Of a stretch of DNA of 64,000 nt, positions 48,980 through 58,512 are shown piece after piece (position 1 is the first letter of the stretch; each line of letters starts with the position of its first letter). The DNA is taken from contig NZ_CAKAKL010000002.1 of the NCBI RefSeq assembly GCF_916619195.1, positions 684,001 through 748,000 of the forward strand, written 5' to 3'. The notes under the pieces were generated by a model. It did not search any database and was not told the DNA's origin. It was given only the letters and a program-made list of their open reading frames with translations. Source of the stretch: Inquilinus sp. Marseille-Q2685. GTDB lineage: Bacteria; Pseudomonadota; Alphaproteobacteria; DSM-16000; Inquilinaceae. A program made the position numbers and the translations under genes.

Positions 48980-49873
48980 TCATCGCGCCGCCGGCCCGAG
49001 GGCGGCCGCCAGGATGTCGGCCAGGCCACGGCCGGCGCTGCCGTCCCGGTCGAGGCGCGGATTGTAGATCGTGACCTCGAGGCCGACCGCCTTCCTGCTC
49101 GCCAGGGCGATGCGGAGCGCGGCCGCGAGCTCGTCCCAGGACAGGCCGCCCGGCACCCGAAAATCGACCGCCGGCATGATGGCGTCGTCGAGGCAGTCGG
49201 CGTCGAGATGGAGGAAGAATCCGTCCAGCTCCGGCCGCGTCAGGTGATCGACCGCCGCGCGGGCCGCATTCTCCACGCCCAGGCGGCGCACGGCGTGAAG
49301 GTCGTAGGCGCGCAGCTCCGGCGGCAGGGGCTGGCTGCCGAACTCGGCCTGGTCCTCGTGATCGCGGAAGGCGAAAGCCACGGCGTCCTCGGCCCGGACC
49401 AGCGGGGCTCGGCCTTCGATATTGGTCAACAGCGCCGGCCCGTATCCGGTGGCGAAGGCCAGGTCCATGGAGGCGCCCTCGCCGTTGGGCTCCGCCTCGG
49501 GCTGGAAGAAGTCGGCATTGCCGTCGATGAAGAGCAGCCCGTAGCGGCCCCGCCGCCGCAATGCGAGCATCGAGCCCAGGAGGATCGTGCAATCGCCGCC
49601 CAGCACCACCGGGAACTCGCCCGAATCCAGCACCGCCCCCACGGCGTCGGCGAGCCTGGGCGACCACGCCGCGATCGCCTCGGCGTTCAGGGTCCCGGTC
49701 CCGGGGTCGGGCGTCGGGTCCTTCGGCGGCACGGTCAGCCGCCCGGCGCGACGCGCCCGGATGCGCTCCGCCAGGCCCAGATCGAGGAGCCGGTCGGGCA
49801 GGCCTTCCACGCCGTCGGTCGCCAGGCCCAGGGTGGACGGCGCTTCGAGGATCGCATGGCGGCGGGTCGGCAT
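48980..49873 (-). CDS. arginase/agmatinase-fold protein with altered metal site
   Basis: A 297-residue ureohydrolase-fold protein. The expected metal segments are present but changed: '[14 protein letters not shown]' has Cys where arginases have His (GGDHS), '[14 protein letters not shown]' has Gly-Asn where DAHxD is usual, while '[15 protein letters not shown]' and '[12 protein letters not shown]' retain acidic residues. One or both Mn2+ sites may be altered, so arginine hydrolysis is doubtful. The ATG at 49873 has GGAG upstream; the longer frame adds 39 unlikely residues. Confidence 0.8.
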   Translation of the reverse strand: MPTRRHAILEAPSTLGLATDGVEGLPDRLLDLGLAERIRARRAGRLTVPPKDPTPDPGTGTLNAEAIAAWSPRLADAVGAVLDSGEFPVVLGGDCTILLGSMLALRRRGRYGLLFIDGNADFFQPEAEPNGEGASMDLAFATGYGPALLTNIEGRAPLVRAEDAVAFAFRDHEDQAEFGSQPLPPELRAYDLHAVRRLGVENAARAAVDHLTRPELDGFFLHLDADCLDDAIMPAVDFRVPGGLSWDELAAALRIALASRKAVGLEVTIYNPRLDRDGSAGRGLADILAAALGPAAR

Positions 49874-50075
49874 CGGGACGCTCCAGCCGTTGTGGGCTGG
49901 AACAGCCGCGATGGCGGGATGGTTCCTCGGGCAGGACCGGGATTCCGCCGCATCGGGCGGCGCCAGCCCTTGGATCATGCCCCTGCGCATCTTGCGGGAA
50001 TGACGAAGCCCGCCCGCGAAGGCGCCGGCATGAGATCCGGGATGGAGGATTGGAAAGCCTATCTCAGCGAGATAG

Positions 50076-50152
50076 TGGCGCGCCCGAGAAGATTCGAACT
50101 CCTAACCTTCTGATCCGTAGTCAGATGCTCTATCCAATTGAGCTACGGGCGC
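50076..50152 (-). tRNA. tRNA-Arg (anticodon ACG)
   Basis: 77 bases with encoded CCA. The acceptor stem is GCGCCCG with CGGGCGC, the D arm GCTCAATTGGATAGAGC, the anticodon stem TCTGA/TCAGA around loop CTACGGA (anticodon ACG), and the T arm contains GTTCGAATC. The A34 is normally deaminated to inosine to read CGN codons. Confidence 0.97.
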
Positions 50153-50364
50153 GTTCTGCGGGGCGTCTTGTCGCCGCCCCGTCGTCAGGCGGGCGGAACC
50201 TAGTCGATGCCCGCCCCCGATTGCAAGCCCCATTTTCATCGATCCGACACGAAACGAGGCATGCGGCCGCCGCATGGGCCGCAGCCCCTGCCCTGCAGCC
50301 GCTTTCCCGCCGCGCCCGGCCGCGCCATCTCCCTTCCAGGGACGGCAGAATCCGGGAGGCCATC

Positions 50365-50847
50365 ATGGGGCTGGTGTGCGACGTGGTCGGGCGCGTTCTC
50401 GCCCTCCTGCTGCTGATCAGCATGCCCGCCTTCGCCCAGGCGCCCGTCGGCGACGCCGACAACACTATGATCGCGGCCGACACGACGATTGTCGGCAACG
50501 CCGACGGGGCGGCGATCATCGGCGTGATCCGGAAACAGCTCGACGCCTTCCAGGGCGACCGGGCGGCGGAGGCCTTCGGCTATGCCTCGCCGAACATCCA
50601 GCACATGTTCGGCACGCCGGACCGGTTCATGGCGATGGTCCGCGAGGGCTACCAGCCGGTCTACCGGCCGCGCTCGGTCGATTTCCGCGAGCTGGTCACG
50701 AGCCGGGGCCGGATCGTGCAGAAGGTGCTGTTCGTCGGCCCGGACGGGGTGCCGGTGATCGCCGAATACATCATGGAGCGGCAGCCCGACGGCAGCTGGC
50801 GAATCGACGGCTGCCGGCTGGACCGCAGCGGCGATCGATCGGCATGA
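50365..50847 (+). CDS. exported DUF4864 protein
   Basis: A 160-residue protein with a signal peptide (residues 1-25, cut near AFA-QA). The mature part matches the DUF4864 pattern ('IRKQLDAFQGDRAAEAFGYASP', in parts, and 'FMAMVREGYQPVYRPRSVDF'). Function unknown, periplasmic. GGGAGG precedes the ATG. Confidence 0.8.
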   Translation: MGLVCDVVGRVLALLLLISMPAFAQAPVGDADNTMIAADTTIVGNADGAAIIGVIRKQLDAFQGDRAAEAFGYASPNIQHMFGTPDRFMAMVREGYQPVYRPRSVDFRELVTSRGRIVQKVLFVGPDGVPVIAEYIMERQPDGSWRIDGCRLDRSGDRSA

Positions 50848-50932
50848 CACCTAGGTCAGAGGTGGCGTTGACAAGCCGGACGGGGGCGCCCCATCGTGCG
50901 GGCCCGACACCAGAGATTGCCGATTTCCCGCC

Positions 50933-51775
50933 ATGACCGACACCGCGCTGAAGACCGCCATCGAACAGGCCTGGGCCGACCGCGACAGCCTGACCCCGGC
51001 CACCCAGGGCCCGGCCCGCGACGCCATCGAGGCGGCGCTGGAAGGCCTCGATTCCGGCGTCCTGCGCGTGGCCGAGAAGATCGACGGGCAGTGGCAGGCC
51101 CATCAGTGGCTGAAGATGGCGGTGCTGCTGTCCTTCCGCATCACCGACAGCAAGATCGTCGCGGGCGGGCCGGACGGCGCGGTCTGGTACGACAAGGTGG
51201 CGCCGAAGACGCTCGGCTGGGGCGAGAACCGCTTCCGCGAGGCCGGCTTCCGCAGCGTGCCGGGCGCGGTCGTCCGCCGTTCCGCCTACATCGCGCCAGG
51301 CGTGGTGCTGATGCCGAGCTTCGTCAATGTCGGCGCCCGGGTCGACAGCGGCACCATGGTCGACACCTGGGCCACCGTCGGCTCCTGCGCCCAGATCGGC
51401 AAGAACTGCCACCTGTCTGGCGGCGTCGGCATCGGCGGCGTGCTGGAGCCGCTGCAGGCCAACCCGGTGATCATCGAGGACGACTGCTTCATCGGCGCGC
51501 GGTCGGAGGTGGTCGAGGGCGTGATCGTGGAGCGCGGCTCCGTGCTGTCGATGGGCGTGTTCCTCAGCGCCACCACCAAGATCGTCGACCGCGAGACCGG
51601 CACCGTCACCTACGGCCGGGTTCCGGCCTATTCGGTGGTGGTGCCCGGGTCGCTGCCCGGCAAGCCGCTGGCCGACGGTTCGCCCGGGCCCTCGCTGGCC
51701 TGCGCCGTCATCGTCAAGCGGGTGGACGAGCGCACCCGCGCCAAGACCTCGATCAACGAGCTGCTGCGCGACTGA
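50933..51775 (+). CDS. dapD: tetrahydrodipicolinate N-succinyltransferase
   Basis: A 280-residue trimeric left-handed beta-helix enzyme that adds succinyl from succinyl-CoA in lysine/diaminopimelate synthesis. Hexapeptide repeats run from '[20 protein letters not shown]' to '[17 protein letters not shown]'; the N-terminus begins '[19 protein letters not shown]'. It is followed by dapE after 8 bases. Confidence 0.96.
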   Translation: MTDTALKTAIEQAWADRDSLTPATQGPARDAIEAALEGLDSGVLRVAEKIDGQWQAHQWLKMAVLLSFRITDSKIVAGGPDGAVWYDKVAPKTLGWGENRFREAGFRSVPGAVVRRSAYIAPGVVLMPSFVNVGARVDSGTMVDTWATVGSCAQIGKNCHLSGGVGIGGVLEPLQANPVIIEDDCFIGARSEVVEGVIVERGSVLSMGVFLSATTKIVDRETGTVTYGRVPAYSVVVPGSLPGKPLADGSPGPSLACAVIVKRVDERTRAKTSINELLRD

Positions 51776-51783
51776 CCCTCGAC

Positions 51784-52953
51784 ATGGCGACGACGGCCGT
51801 TCCAGACCCGATCGAGCTGACCCAGGCGCTGATCCGCTGCCCCAGCGTCACCCCGGCCGATGCCGGGGCGCTGGGGGTGCTGGAGGCGGCGCTGGCGCCG
51901 CTGGGCTTCCGTTGCGAGCGGATGCGGTTCGAGGCGCCGGGCACGGCGCCGATCGACAACCTCTATGCCCGCATCGGCAGCGGCCGGCCGCATCTCTGCT
52001 TCGCCGGCCACACCGACGTGGTGCCGCCGGGCGACGAGACGCGCTGGCGCTTCCCGCCCTTCGAGGGGCGGATCGCCGAGGGCCGGATCTGGGGCCGCGG
52101 CGCCTGCGACATGAAGAGCGCGGTCGCCGCCTTCGCCGCGGCCGCCGGCCGCTTCCTCGCCGAACGCGGGTCTGCGTTCGGCGGCTCTATCAGCCTGCTG
52201 ATCACCGGCGACGAGGAGGCCGAGGCGGTCAACGGCACGGTGAAGGTGCTGCAGGCCCTGGCGGCGCGCGGCGAGGCGATCGACGCCTGCATCGTCGGCG
52301 AGCCGTCCAGCAGCGAGGCGGTGGGCGACACCATGAAGATCGGCCGGCGCGGCAGCCTGACCGGCCGGCTGACCGTGCGCGGGGTGCAGGGCCATGTCGC
52401 CTATCCGCACAAGGCCGACAACCCCCTGCCCCGGCTGGTGCGGATGCTGGCGGCACTGGGCCCCGGACCCGAGATCGACGAGGGCAGCGCCCATTTCGAC
52501 CCGTCGACGCTGGCCATCACCACCATCGATGTCGGCAACCCGGCCGCCAACGTGATCCCGGCCGAGGGCCGCGCCACCTTCAACATCCGGTTCAACGACA
52601 CCTGGACGGCGGACAGCCTGGGCGCCTGGCTGCGCCAGCGCTTCGATTCGGTCGGCGGCGACTATGCGCTGGAACTCCGCAGCGGCGCCGACAGTTTCCT
52701 GACCGCGCCGGGCGAGCTGACCGGGCGCGTCGCCGGGGCGGTGGAGCGGGTGACCGGCCGCCGCCCGGCCTTCAGCACCTCGGGCGGCACCTCCGACGCC
52801 CGCTTCGTCAAGGATCATGCGCCGGTGGTCGAACTCGGCCTGGTCAACGCCACCATCCACAAGACCGACGAGAACGTGCCGGTCGAGGACATCGACACGC
52901 TGACCCGGATCTACCAGGCGGTGCTCGAGGACAGCTTCCCGGAGAAGGGCTGA
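51784..52953 (+). CDS. dapE: succinyl-diaminopimelate desuccinylase
   Basis: A 389-residue M20 dizinc enzyme that releases succinate to give LL-diaminopimelate. Metal ligands are in '[12 protein letters not shown]', '[14 protein letters not shown]' and '[11 protein letters not shown]', and the C-terminal His in '[11 protein letters not shown]'. A lid domain spans about residues 190-300. It is in an operon with dapD and a downstream membrane gene starting 5 bases after its stop. Confidence 0.96.
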   Translation: MATTAVPDPIELTQALIRCPSVTPADAGALGVLEAALAPLGFRCERMRFEAPGTAPIDNLYARIGSGRPHLCFAGHTDVVPPGDETRWRFPPFEGRIAEGRIWGRGACDMKSAVAAFAAAAGRFLAERGSAFGGSISLLITGDEEAEAVNGTVKVLQALAARGEAIDACIVGEPSSSEAVGDTMKIGRRGSLTGRLTVRGVQGHVAYPHKADNPLPRLVRMLAALGPGPEIDEGSAHFDPSTLAITTIDVGNPAANVIPAEGRATFNIRFNDTWTADSLGAWLRQRFDSVGGDYALELRSGADSFLTAPGELTGRVAGAVERVTGRRPAFSTSGGTSDARFVKDHAPVVELGLVNATIHKTDENVPVEDIDTLTRIYQAVLEDSFPEKG

Positions 52954-52958
52954 CGGCC

Positions 52959-53540
52959 ATGGCGGTGTCTTCGGCCGACATCATCCGCGGCGTCTGGGGC
53001 GCCTGGCGCCTGGCGCGGCGCGACACCGGCGGCATGGCCATGTTCGACATCTCGCCGGACGGGGCGGCCAAGAGCTTCTTCGCCGCGGTGCTGGCCTTCC
53101 CGCTCTACATGATCGTCCAGGCCCTGTTCCTGGGCGACAGATGGCCCCTGCTGCTGCAGCCGCTGCCGTTGATCGTGCAGACCTTCGGCTTTGCCGCCGC
53201 CTGGGCGCTGATGCCGGCGGCGCTGACCTGGATCCTGCCATGGCTCGACCGTGGCCGGCGCCTGCCCGAGGCCATCGTCGCCTACAACTGGGCTACCCTG
53301 CTGATCATGCTGGCCCAGTTCGTGCGCATCGTCCTCGACGCCGTCGGCCTGCTGCCCGGAACGGTGGGCATCGTCGTCGCCATCGCCGTCGCCGCCGCCT
53401 GCTACCTCTATGAGGGCTTCGTGCTGCGCACCGCGGTCGAGGTCGACGTGCCGATCGCGGCGGGGCTGGTGGTGTTCGACGCACTGGCCTCCGAGCTGCT
53501 GGCCGGCTGGGTCGACCTGGTCGCCAAGTCCTCCCTGTAG
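52959..53540 (+). CDS. multi-pass membrane protein of unknown function
   Basis: A 193-residue protein with about five predicted helices after a short cytoplasmic N-terminus ('[22 protein letters not shown]'). Family not recognised. It is the third gene of the dapD-dapE transcript. Its last 133 bases overlap the 3' end of truA on the opposite strand. Confidence 0.6.
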   Translation: MAVSSADIIRGVWGAWRLARRDTGGMAMFDISPDGAAKSFFAAVLAFPLYMIVQALFLGDRWPLLLQPLPLIVQTFGFAAAWALMPAALTWILPWLDRGRRLPEAIVAYNWATLLIMLAQFVRIVLDAVGLLPGTVGIVVAIAVAAACYLYEGFVLRTAVEVDVPIAAGLVVFDALASELLAGWVDLVAKSSL

Positions 53541-54271
53541 CGCACCCACAGGAAGCACAGCCCGTCCGGCGGCGCGGTGGCGCCGGCGGCGGCACGGTGG
53601 CGCGCTGCCAGCACCTCGGCGACCCAGCCGGGCGGGCGCTTGCCTTCCCCCACCAGCTTCAGCGTGCCGGTGATGTTGCGGATCTGGTGGTGCAGGAAGG
53701 ACCGCGCCTCGGCCTCGATCTCGATCGCCTCGCCGCGGCGCACCACGTCCAGCCGGTCCATCGTCCGCATCGGCGACTTGGCCTGGCATTCGGCGGCGCG
53801 GAAGCTGGTGAAGTCGTGGTGCCCGACCAGGTGCTGCGCCGCCTCGTGCATCGCCGCGGCGTCCAGCGGCCGCGCCACCTGCCAGGCCTGCCCGGCCTCG
53901 AGCGCCAGCGGCGCCCGGCGGTTGACGATGCGGTAGCGATAGGCGCGCATCACGGCCCAGGTGCGGGCGTCGAAGCGGTCGTCCCCCTCCTCCGCCGCCA
54001 GGATCGCCACGGGCAGCGGCTTCAGGTGGAAATTGCCCGCGTCGCGCACCGTGCCGGGATCGGTCGGCCGGGCGATGTCGGCATGCGCCCCCTGCCCCGC
54101 CGCATGCACCCCGGCATCGGTGCGGCCGGCGGCGGTGATCCGCACCTCCTCGCCGCAGAATCGGAAGATCGCCTCCTCGACCGCCTGCTGCACCGACAGG
54201 CCATGGGCCTGCCGCTGCCAGCCGACGAAGGGCCGTCCGTCATACTCGATGGTGAGCTTGTACCGCGCCAT
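53408..54271 (-). CDS. truA: tRNA pseudouridine(38-40) synthase
   Basis: A 287-residue enzyme that makes pseudouridine in the anticodon stem-loop. The catalytic Asp is in '[14 protein letters not shown]', and '[13 protein letters not shown]' and '[13 protein letters not shown]' are family motifs. After the usual ending ('GLCFLWVRY') the frame continues for about 44 residues of low-complexity Ser/Thr/Ala sequence antisense to the membrane gene. The canonical enzyme is about 245 residues, so the tail is likely non-functional. Confidence 0.93.
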   Translation of the reverse strand: MARYKLTIEYDGRPFVGWQRQAHGLSVQQAVEEAIFRFCGEEVRITAAGRTDAGVHAAGQGAHADIARPTDPGTVRDAGNFHLKPLPVAILAAEEGDDRFDARTWAVMRAYRYRIVNRRAPLALEAGQAWQVARPLDAAAMHEAAQHLVGHHDFTSFRAAECQAKSPMRTMDRLDVVRRGEAIEIEAEARSFLHHQIRNITGTLKLVGEGKRPPGWVAEVLAARHRAAAGATAPPDGLCFLWVRYREDLATRSTQPASSSEASASNTTSPAAIGTSTSTAVRSTKPS

Positions 54272-54319
54272 GCGCCGCACCATAGCGGCCCCGGCGAGAA
54301 GCGCCAGCGTCGGTCATCG

Positions 54320-54589
54320 TAGCCTGCCTTTCCCAGCCCCCTTGCGTCCTGCGTCGCCTTGCGGCGAGTCGGATGTGGGCGCGAGCCGCGAAGAGCGTAT
54401 CGGGTCATACGGTCGAGCGGCCCGCGCCCGCAGGCGGCCGCCGCAAGGCGACCCTCCGGGCCGTCGTCCCATGCCCGCAGGGTGCGTCGAACGGCTTGCC
54501 CGATGTGCCGCATCGCGCTGCGCCGTTCTCCTGCCCTGCGGGCATGGGACGACGGCGCAGGGCACAAGGGGGCTGGGAAAGGCAGGCTA
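54320..54589. repeat. 270-bp nested palindromic element, MITE-like
   Basis: Perfect 25-base terminal inverted repeats at 54320-54344 and 54565-54589, both ending in TA outward. Inside are two further inverted pairs: 54353-54366 with 54439-54452 (14 bases) and 54461-54482 with 54534-54555 (22 bases). No transposase reading frame fits inside. It lies between the glycerate kinase and truA genes on their common transcript strand and supplies the end of the kinase frame. Confidence 0.8.
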
Positions 54590-55739
54590 GCACCATGCGC
54601 AGCGCCTGCTCGGCGGCGTCGGCGACCAGCCGCGGCGCCTCGGCCAGCGCCTCCGCCAGCGAGCAGGGGCGCTTCAGGATGCTGAAATAGGCGTCGATGC
54701 CGGCGGCGAGGTTGAGATGCGCATCCGGCCCGACCGTGCCGGCCAGCGCGATCACCGGCAGGCCGTAGCGCTTGGCCCGGCGGGCGATCTCGGACGGCAC
54801 CTTGCCGAAGGGGGTCTGGCCATCGAGGCTGCCCTCCGCCGTCAGCACCAGGTCGGCCCGGCGCAGCAGCGCGTCGATGTCGATATAGCGCATGACGATG
54901 TCGTAGCGCGGGTGCAGCACGGCGCCCAGCAGGGCGTGCAGCCCGGCGCCGAGCCCGCCCGAGGCGCCGCTGCCCGGCATGTCCCGCAGCTCGACGCCGA
55001 GATCGCGGCGCACCGCTGCCGCGTAGGTCTCCAGCGCCTGTTCCAGCGCCTCGACCGCCGCAGGGGTCGCGCCCTTCTGCGGCCCGAACACCCGGCTGAC
55101 GCCGCGCGGCCCCAGCAGCTGGTTGTGCCAGTTCAGCGCCACGTCGATCCGTACCCGGCCGAGCCGCGGGTCGCGCCCGGCGAGGTCGATCCGCCGCAGC
55201 CCGGCAAGGGCGCCGCCGCCGGCGCCGATCTCGGCCCCAGTTGCGTCCAGCAGCCGGATGCCGAGCGCCTGGGCCATGCCGGCGCCGCCGTCATTGATGC
55301 CGGAATCGCCGCAGCCGACCAGTATCCGCCGCGCCCCGGCGTCAAGCGCCGCGCGGATCAGCTCGCCGACGCCGCGGCTGGTGGTGCGCAGCGGGTCACG
55401 CGCCCCGGCCGGCACCAGGCGCAGCCCGGCGGCCGACGCCATCTCCAGCACCGCGATGCGGCCCCGGCCGCCGAGGAAGCCGAACTGCGCCTCGACCGGC
55501 TGCCCGACCGGCCCGGTGACCTTGACCCGGTGCAGGCGCCCGCCGGTCAGGGCCACCAGGGTCTCGGTGAAGCCCTCGCCGCCATCGACCATCGGCGCCG
55601 ACAGGATCTCGGCCTGCGGCAGCGCGGCCAGCACGCCGCGGGCCATGCAGTCGATCACCTCGGCCACGCCCAGCCCCTCCTTGAAGCCGGACGGGGCCAG
55701 CAGGACGCGAATCGGCTTGTTCGATCGAGTGATCATCAT
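54405..55739 (-). CDS. glycerate 2-kinase-like (GarK/GlxK family) with element-derived C-terminal tail
   Basis: A 444-residue kinase that phosphorylates D-glycerate. Motifs are 'VLLAPSGFKEGLGVAEVID', 'VGCGDSGINDGGAGMAQALG' and 'GGLGAGLHALLG'. The family is about 380 residues. Residues about 384-444 (after 'LRMVLA') are translated from the palindromic element and are Arg/Pro-rich junk-like sequence. GAGGA precedes the start. It is downstream of the SLC13 carrier gene by 19 bases, fitting uptake and use of a small organic acid. Confidence 0.88.
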   Translation of the reverse strand: MMITRSNKPIRVLLAPSGFKEGLGVAEVIDCMARGVLAALPQAEILSAPMVDGGEGFTETLVALTGGRLHRVKVTGPVGQPVEAQFGFLGGRGRIAVLEMASAAGLRLVPAGARDPLRTTSRGVGELIRAALDAGARRILVGCGDSGINDGGAGMAQALGIRLLDATGAEIGAGGGALAGLRRIDLAGRDPRLGRVRIDVALNWHNQLLGPRGVSRVFGPQKGATPAAVEALEQALETYAAAVRRDLGVELRDMPGSGASGGLGAGLHALLGAVLHPRYDIVMRYIDIDALLRRADLVLTAEGSLDGQTPFGKVPSEIARRAKRYGLPVIALAGTVGPDAHLNLAAGIDAYFSILKRPCSLAEALAEAPRLVADAAEQALRMVLACLSQPPCALRRRPMPAGQENGAARCGTSGKPFDAPCGHGTTARRVALRRPPAGAGRSTV

Positions 55740-55758
55740 GTCGTCCTCGAACAGCGGG

Positions 55759-57198
55759 TCAGAGGGGGAAGCGGCCGAAGCCCAGCGCCGGCCAGACGGC
55801 CAGGGCGAAGAGCAGCAGCAGCGCGAACAGCATCGGCAGCAGCGCCAGGGAGAGACGGAGAAGATCGGCCGGGCCGTAGCCCTGGTCCTCGCCGGCCAGG
55901 CCGAACATCGCCACCGGCTTGGCGCTGGCCATCAGCGTCTGGCAGAAGCCGGTGGCGGCGACGACGAGCAGCCCGGCGCCAGCGGGGTCGAGCCCCAGCC
56001 CGGCCGCCCCGGCCAGGACCGGCGGCAGCAGCACCGACACCCGAGCGGTGCGCGACTGCACCACGAGATGCAGCAAGAGGCCGATCGCCGCGAGCCCGGC
56101 GCAGGCGAGGATGGGGGCCGCGCCGCCGAGCCCGTCGAGCGCGCCGCCGACCAGCCGGCCGCTGACGCCGGACGCGGTCAGCCCGTCGGCGATGGCGATG
56201 GTCGCCGCCATGAACAGGATCAGCGGCCATTCCACCGCCTTCAGCCCGTCGCGCAGCCCGCCGCCGCCCAGGCCCGGCAGGGTCAGCAGCAGCGCCCCGG
56301 CCAGCGCGATCAGCGTGTCGTCGATGCCGTGCAGCGGCGCGGTGAACCAGCCGAGCACGACCAGGGCCGCGATCCCGAGCGCCGGCAGCGTCTGCCGCCC
56401 GGGCGTCGCCGGCATTGTGGCCGGCGCCGTCAGCGGGGTGCGGCGGTCCTCCGGCGTCAGGAACAGGAAGAGGATCGCCTCGATCGCCAACGCGGTGCTG
56501 GCCAGGGCGAAAGGCAGGCCCAGCAGCGCCCAGTCGAGGAAGCCGATCGGCCGGCCGGTCCAGCGCCCGATCATCTCGGCCGCCAGCAGATGCGCGCCGG
56601 CGCCGGTCAGCGAGGCGAAGGCGGACAGCAGGATCGCGGTCGGGAACAACAGGGCCAGGGCGCGGCGCAGGCGGGAATTGGCGGTGGCGCTGGCCAGCGC
56701 GGCGTGCACCGGGATCATCAGCGCGGCCCGGCCCGAGGTCGAGGGCACGACGAAGGCGGTCGCCAGCATCACGAGGCCGAGCCCGTGGAACAGCGCGCGC
56801 GGGCTGCGGGCGCGCGCCGCCACCAGCCGCGCCAGCCGGTCGGCCAACCCGGCGCGCTTCAGCGCATCCGCCAGGATGAAGGCGGCGATCAGCAGCCAGA
56901 CCAGGTCGTTGCCCAGCGCCGCGAACACCGGATCCGGAGCCGGGAAGACCCACAGCGCCATGCCGAGCGCCGCCAGCAGCGCCACCAGCGTGTCGTCCAG
57001 CCGGGTCAGCCCCCAGCCGATGATGGCGAGGCCGAACAAGATCAGGGCGGAGCGGGCCGGCCGGTCGAACGAGGCCAGCCCGAGCTCCACCGTGACCGGC
57101 AGCAGCATCGCCAGCGACAGGGCGAGAAGGGTCCGCGGTGCGGGAAGGGTCAGGCGGCCCGGTGCGAGGGGCGGCGCGAGGGAGTGTCGGGCGAGCAC
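55759..57198 (-). CDS. SLC13/DASS-family anion transporter
   Basis: A 479-residue carrier with about 12-13 helices. Family features include the hairpin-type 'VVPSTSGRAALMIPVHAALAS' (in parts) and 'SAFASLTGAGAHLLAAEMIG', with matching C-terminal 'VVQSRTARVSVLLPPVLAG'. Relatives import dicarboxylates, sulfate or similar anions with Na+. Adjacent glycerate kinase suggests glycerate or a related acid as substrate; this is inference. Confidence 0.8.
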   Translation of the reverse strand: MLARHSLAPPLAPGRLTLPAPRTLLALSLAMLLPVTVELGLASFDRPARSALILFGLAIIGWGLTRLDDTLVALLAALGMALWVFPAPDPVFAALGNDLVWLLIAAFILADALKRAGLADRLARLVAARARSPRALFHGLGLVMLATAFVVPSTSGRAALMIPVHAALASATANSRLRRALALLFPTAILLSAFASLTGAGAHLLAAEMIGRWTGRPIGFLDWALLGLPFALASTALAIEAILFLFLTPEDRRTPLTAPATMPATPGRQTLPALGIAALVVLGWFTAPLHGIDDTLIALAGALLLTLPGLGGGGLRDGLKAVEWPLILFMAATIAIADGLTASGVSGRLVGGALDGLGGAAPILACAGLAAIGLLLHLVVQSRTARVSVLLPPVLAGAAGLGLDPAGAGLLVVAATGFCQTLMASAKPVAMFGLAGEDQGYGPADLLRLSLALLPMLFALLLLFALAVWPALGFGRFPL

Positions 57199-57260
57199 CG
57201 TTGTCTCCGGATCATGTGACGTTTCCGTGACAACGATGGAGGTGGGATCTTATTCCGCGG

Positions 57261-58178
57261 CTATCTCAAGATCGTTCCGGCGGGGATCGGAAAACCGTTC
57301 AGCAGGTCGCGCGCCGGCATGGGCGCCTTGCCCGCGCGCTGCAGCCGGGTCAGGCGGATGGCGCCGCGGCCGCAGGCGACCGTCAGCTGCTCGTCCAGCA
57401 CCGTGCCGGGCTCGCCCGAACCATGGGCGAGGATCGCCGCCAGCACCTTGATGCGCTCGCCGTCGTGCTCGAACCAGGCGCCGGGCCGCGGCGTCAGCGC
57501 CCGCACCTGGCGGTCGATCGCCGAGGCATCGGCCCAGTCGATGCGCTCGTCCTCCGGCCCGATTTTGGCGGCGTAGGTGACGCCGTCCTCCGGCTGCTTC
57601 GTCTCCACCGCCCGGCCCGCGGCCACGGCGTCGAGCGCCGGTCCGATCAGCCGGGCGCCGAGGGCCGCGAGCGCGTCGTGCAGCTCCGGCGTGGTCGTCT
57701 GCGGCCCGATCGGCACCCGCCCGGCCAGCAGCATCGGCCCGGTGTCGAGCCCTGCCTCCATCCGCATGATGGTGACCCCGGTCTCGTCGTCCCCGGCCAG
57801 GATGGCGCGGTGGATCGGGGCGGCGCCGCGCCAGCGCGGCAGCAGCGAGGCGTGGATGTTGAAGCAGCCGAGCCGCGGCGCGTCCAGGATCGGCCGCGGC
57901 AGGATCAGCCCGTAGGCCGCGACCACCGCGGCGTCGAGGCCGAGATCCCGGAACTCGGCCTGCGCCTCGGGCGTGCGCAGCGTGGCCGGGTGACGGACCG
58001 GCAGCTGCGCCGTCGCCGCGGCCCGGTGCACGGCGGAGGGCTGCAGCTTGTGGCCGCGCCCGGCCGGTCGCGGCGGCTGGGTGTAGACGGCCGCGATCTC
58101 GTGCCCGGCCTCGATCAGCGCGAGCAGCGCGGGCACCGCGAAATCCGGCGTGCCCATATAGGCGAGGCGAAGGGGCAT
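57261..58178 (-). CDS. fmt: methionyl-tRNA formyltransferase
   Basis: A 305-residue enzyme that formylates initiator Met-tRNA. '[20 protein letters not shown]' opens the N-terminal domain and the 10-formyl-THF site is '[20 protein letters not shown]'. The C-terminal OB-like domain has '[15 protein letters not shown]'. It follows ybaB by 10 bases, in the position often held by recR. Confidence 0.95.
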   Translation of the reverse strand: MPLRLAYMGTPDFAVPALLALIEAGHEIAAVYTQPPRPAGRGHKLQPSAVHRAAATAQLPVRHPATLRTPEAQAEFRDLGLDAAVVAAYGLILPRPILDAPRLGCFNIHASLLPRWRGAAPIHRAILAGDDETGVTIMRMEAGLDTGPMLLAGRVPIGPQTTTPELHDALAALGARLIGPALDAVAAGRAVETKQPEDGVTYAAKIGPEDERIDWADASAIDRQVRALTPRPGAWFEHDGERIKVLAAILAHGSGEPGTVLDEQLTVACGRGAIRLTRLQRAGKAPMPARDLLNGFPIPAGTILR

Positions 58179-58188
58179 GATCGGCTGC

Positions 58189-58512
58189 TCAGAACGGCAG
58201 CTTCATCCCCGGCGGCAGCTTCAGCCCGCCCATCAGCTTCTGGGTTTCGGCCTGCACCGCGGCCTCGACCTTGCCCTTGGCGTCGTTGAAGGCGGCGACG
58301 ATCAGGTCCTCCAGCACCTCGACCTCGGAGGGGTCGACCAGCTTCGGGTCGATCTTGAGCGAGCGGAGCTCACCCTTGCCGTTCAGCACCACCGCGATCA
58401 TTCCGGCGCCGGCCTGGCCCGGCACTTCGATCTCGCCCAGGCGCGACTGCATCTCGGCCATCTTGGCCTGCATCTCCTGCGCCTGCTTCATCATCTGTCC
58501 GAGATTCTTCAT
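58189..58512 (-). CDS. YbaB/EbfC-family nucleoid-associated protein
   Basis: A 107-residue dimeric DNA-binding protein: N-terminal Met/Gln-rich helix ('[20 protein letters not shown]') and '[20 protein letters not shown]'. The start codon overlaps the dnaX stop by 4 bases, giving translational coupling, as in many genomes. Confidence 0.95.
   Translation of the reverse strand: MKNLGQMMKQAQEMQAKMAEMQSRLGEIEVPGQAGAGMIAVVLNGKGELRSLKIDPKLVDPSEVEVLEDLIVAAFNDAKGKVEAAVQAETQKLMGGLKLPPGMKLPF

Noticed and set aside
54314-54690. Small open frames inside the 270-bp palindromic element
   Set aside because: They are by-products of the inverted repeats and GC content, with Arg/Pro/Ala-rich sequence and no transposase motifs.
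55123-57219. 698-codon open frame on the plus strand over the glycerate kinase and SLC13 genes
   Set aside because: It is a compositional shadow: low-complexity Gln/Arg/Pro sequence opposite two recognisable genes, with no ribosome site.
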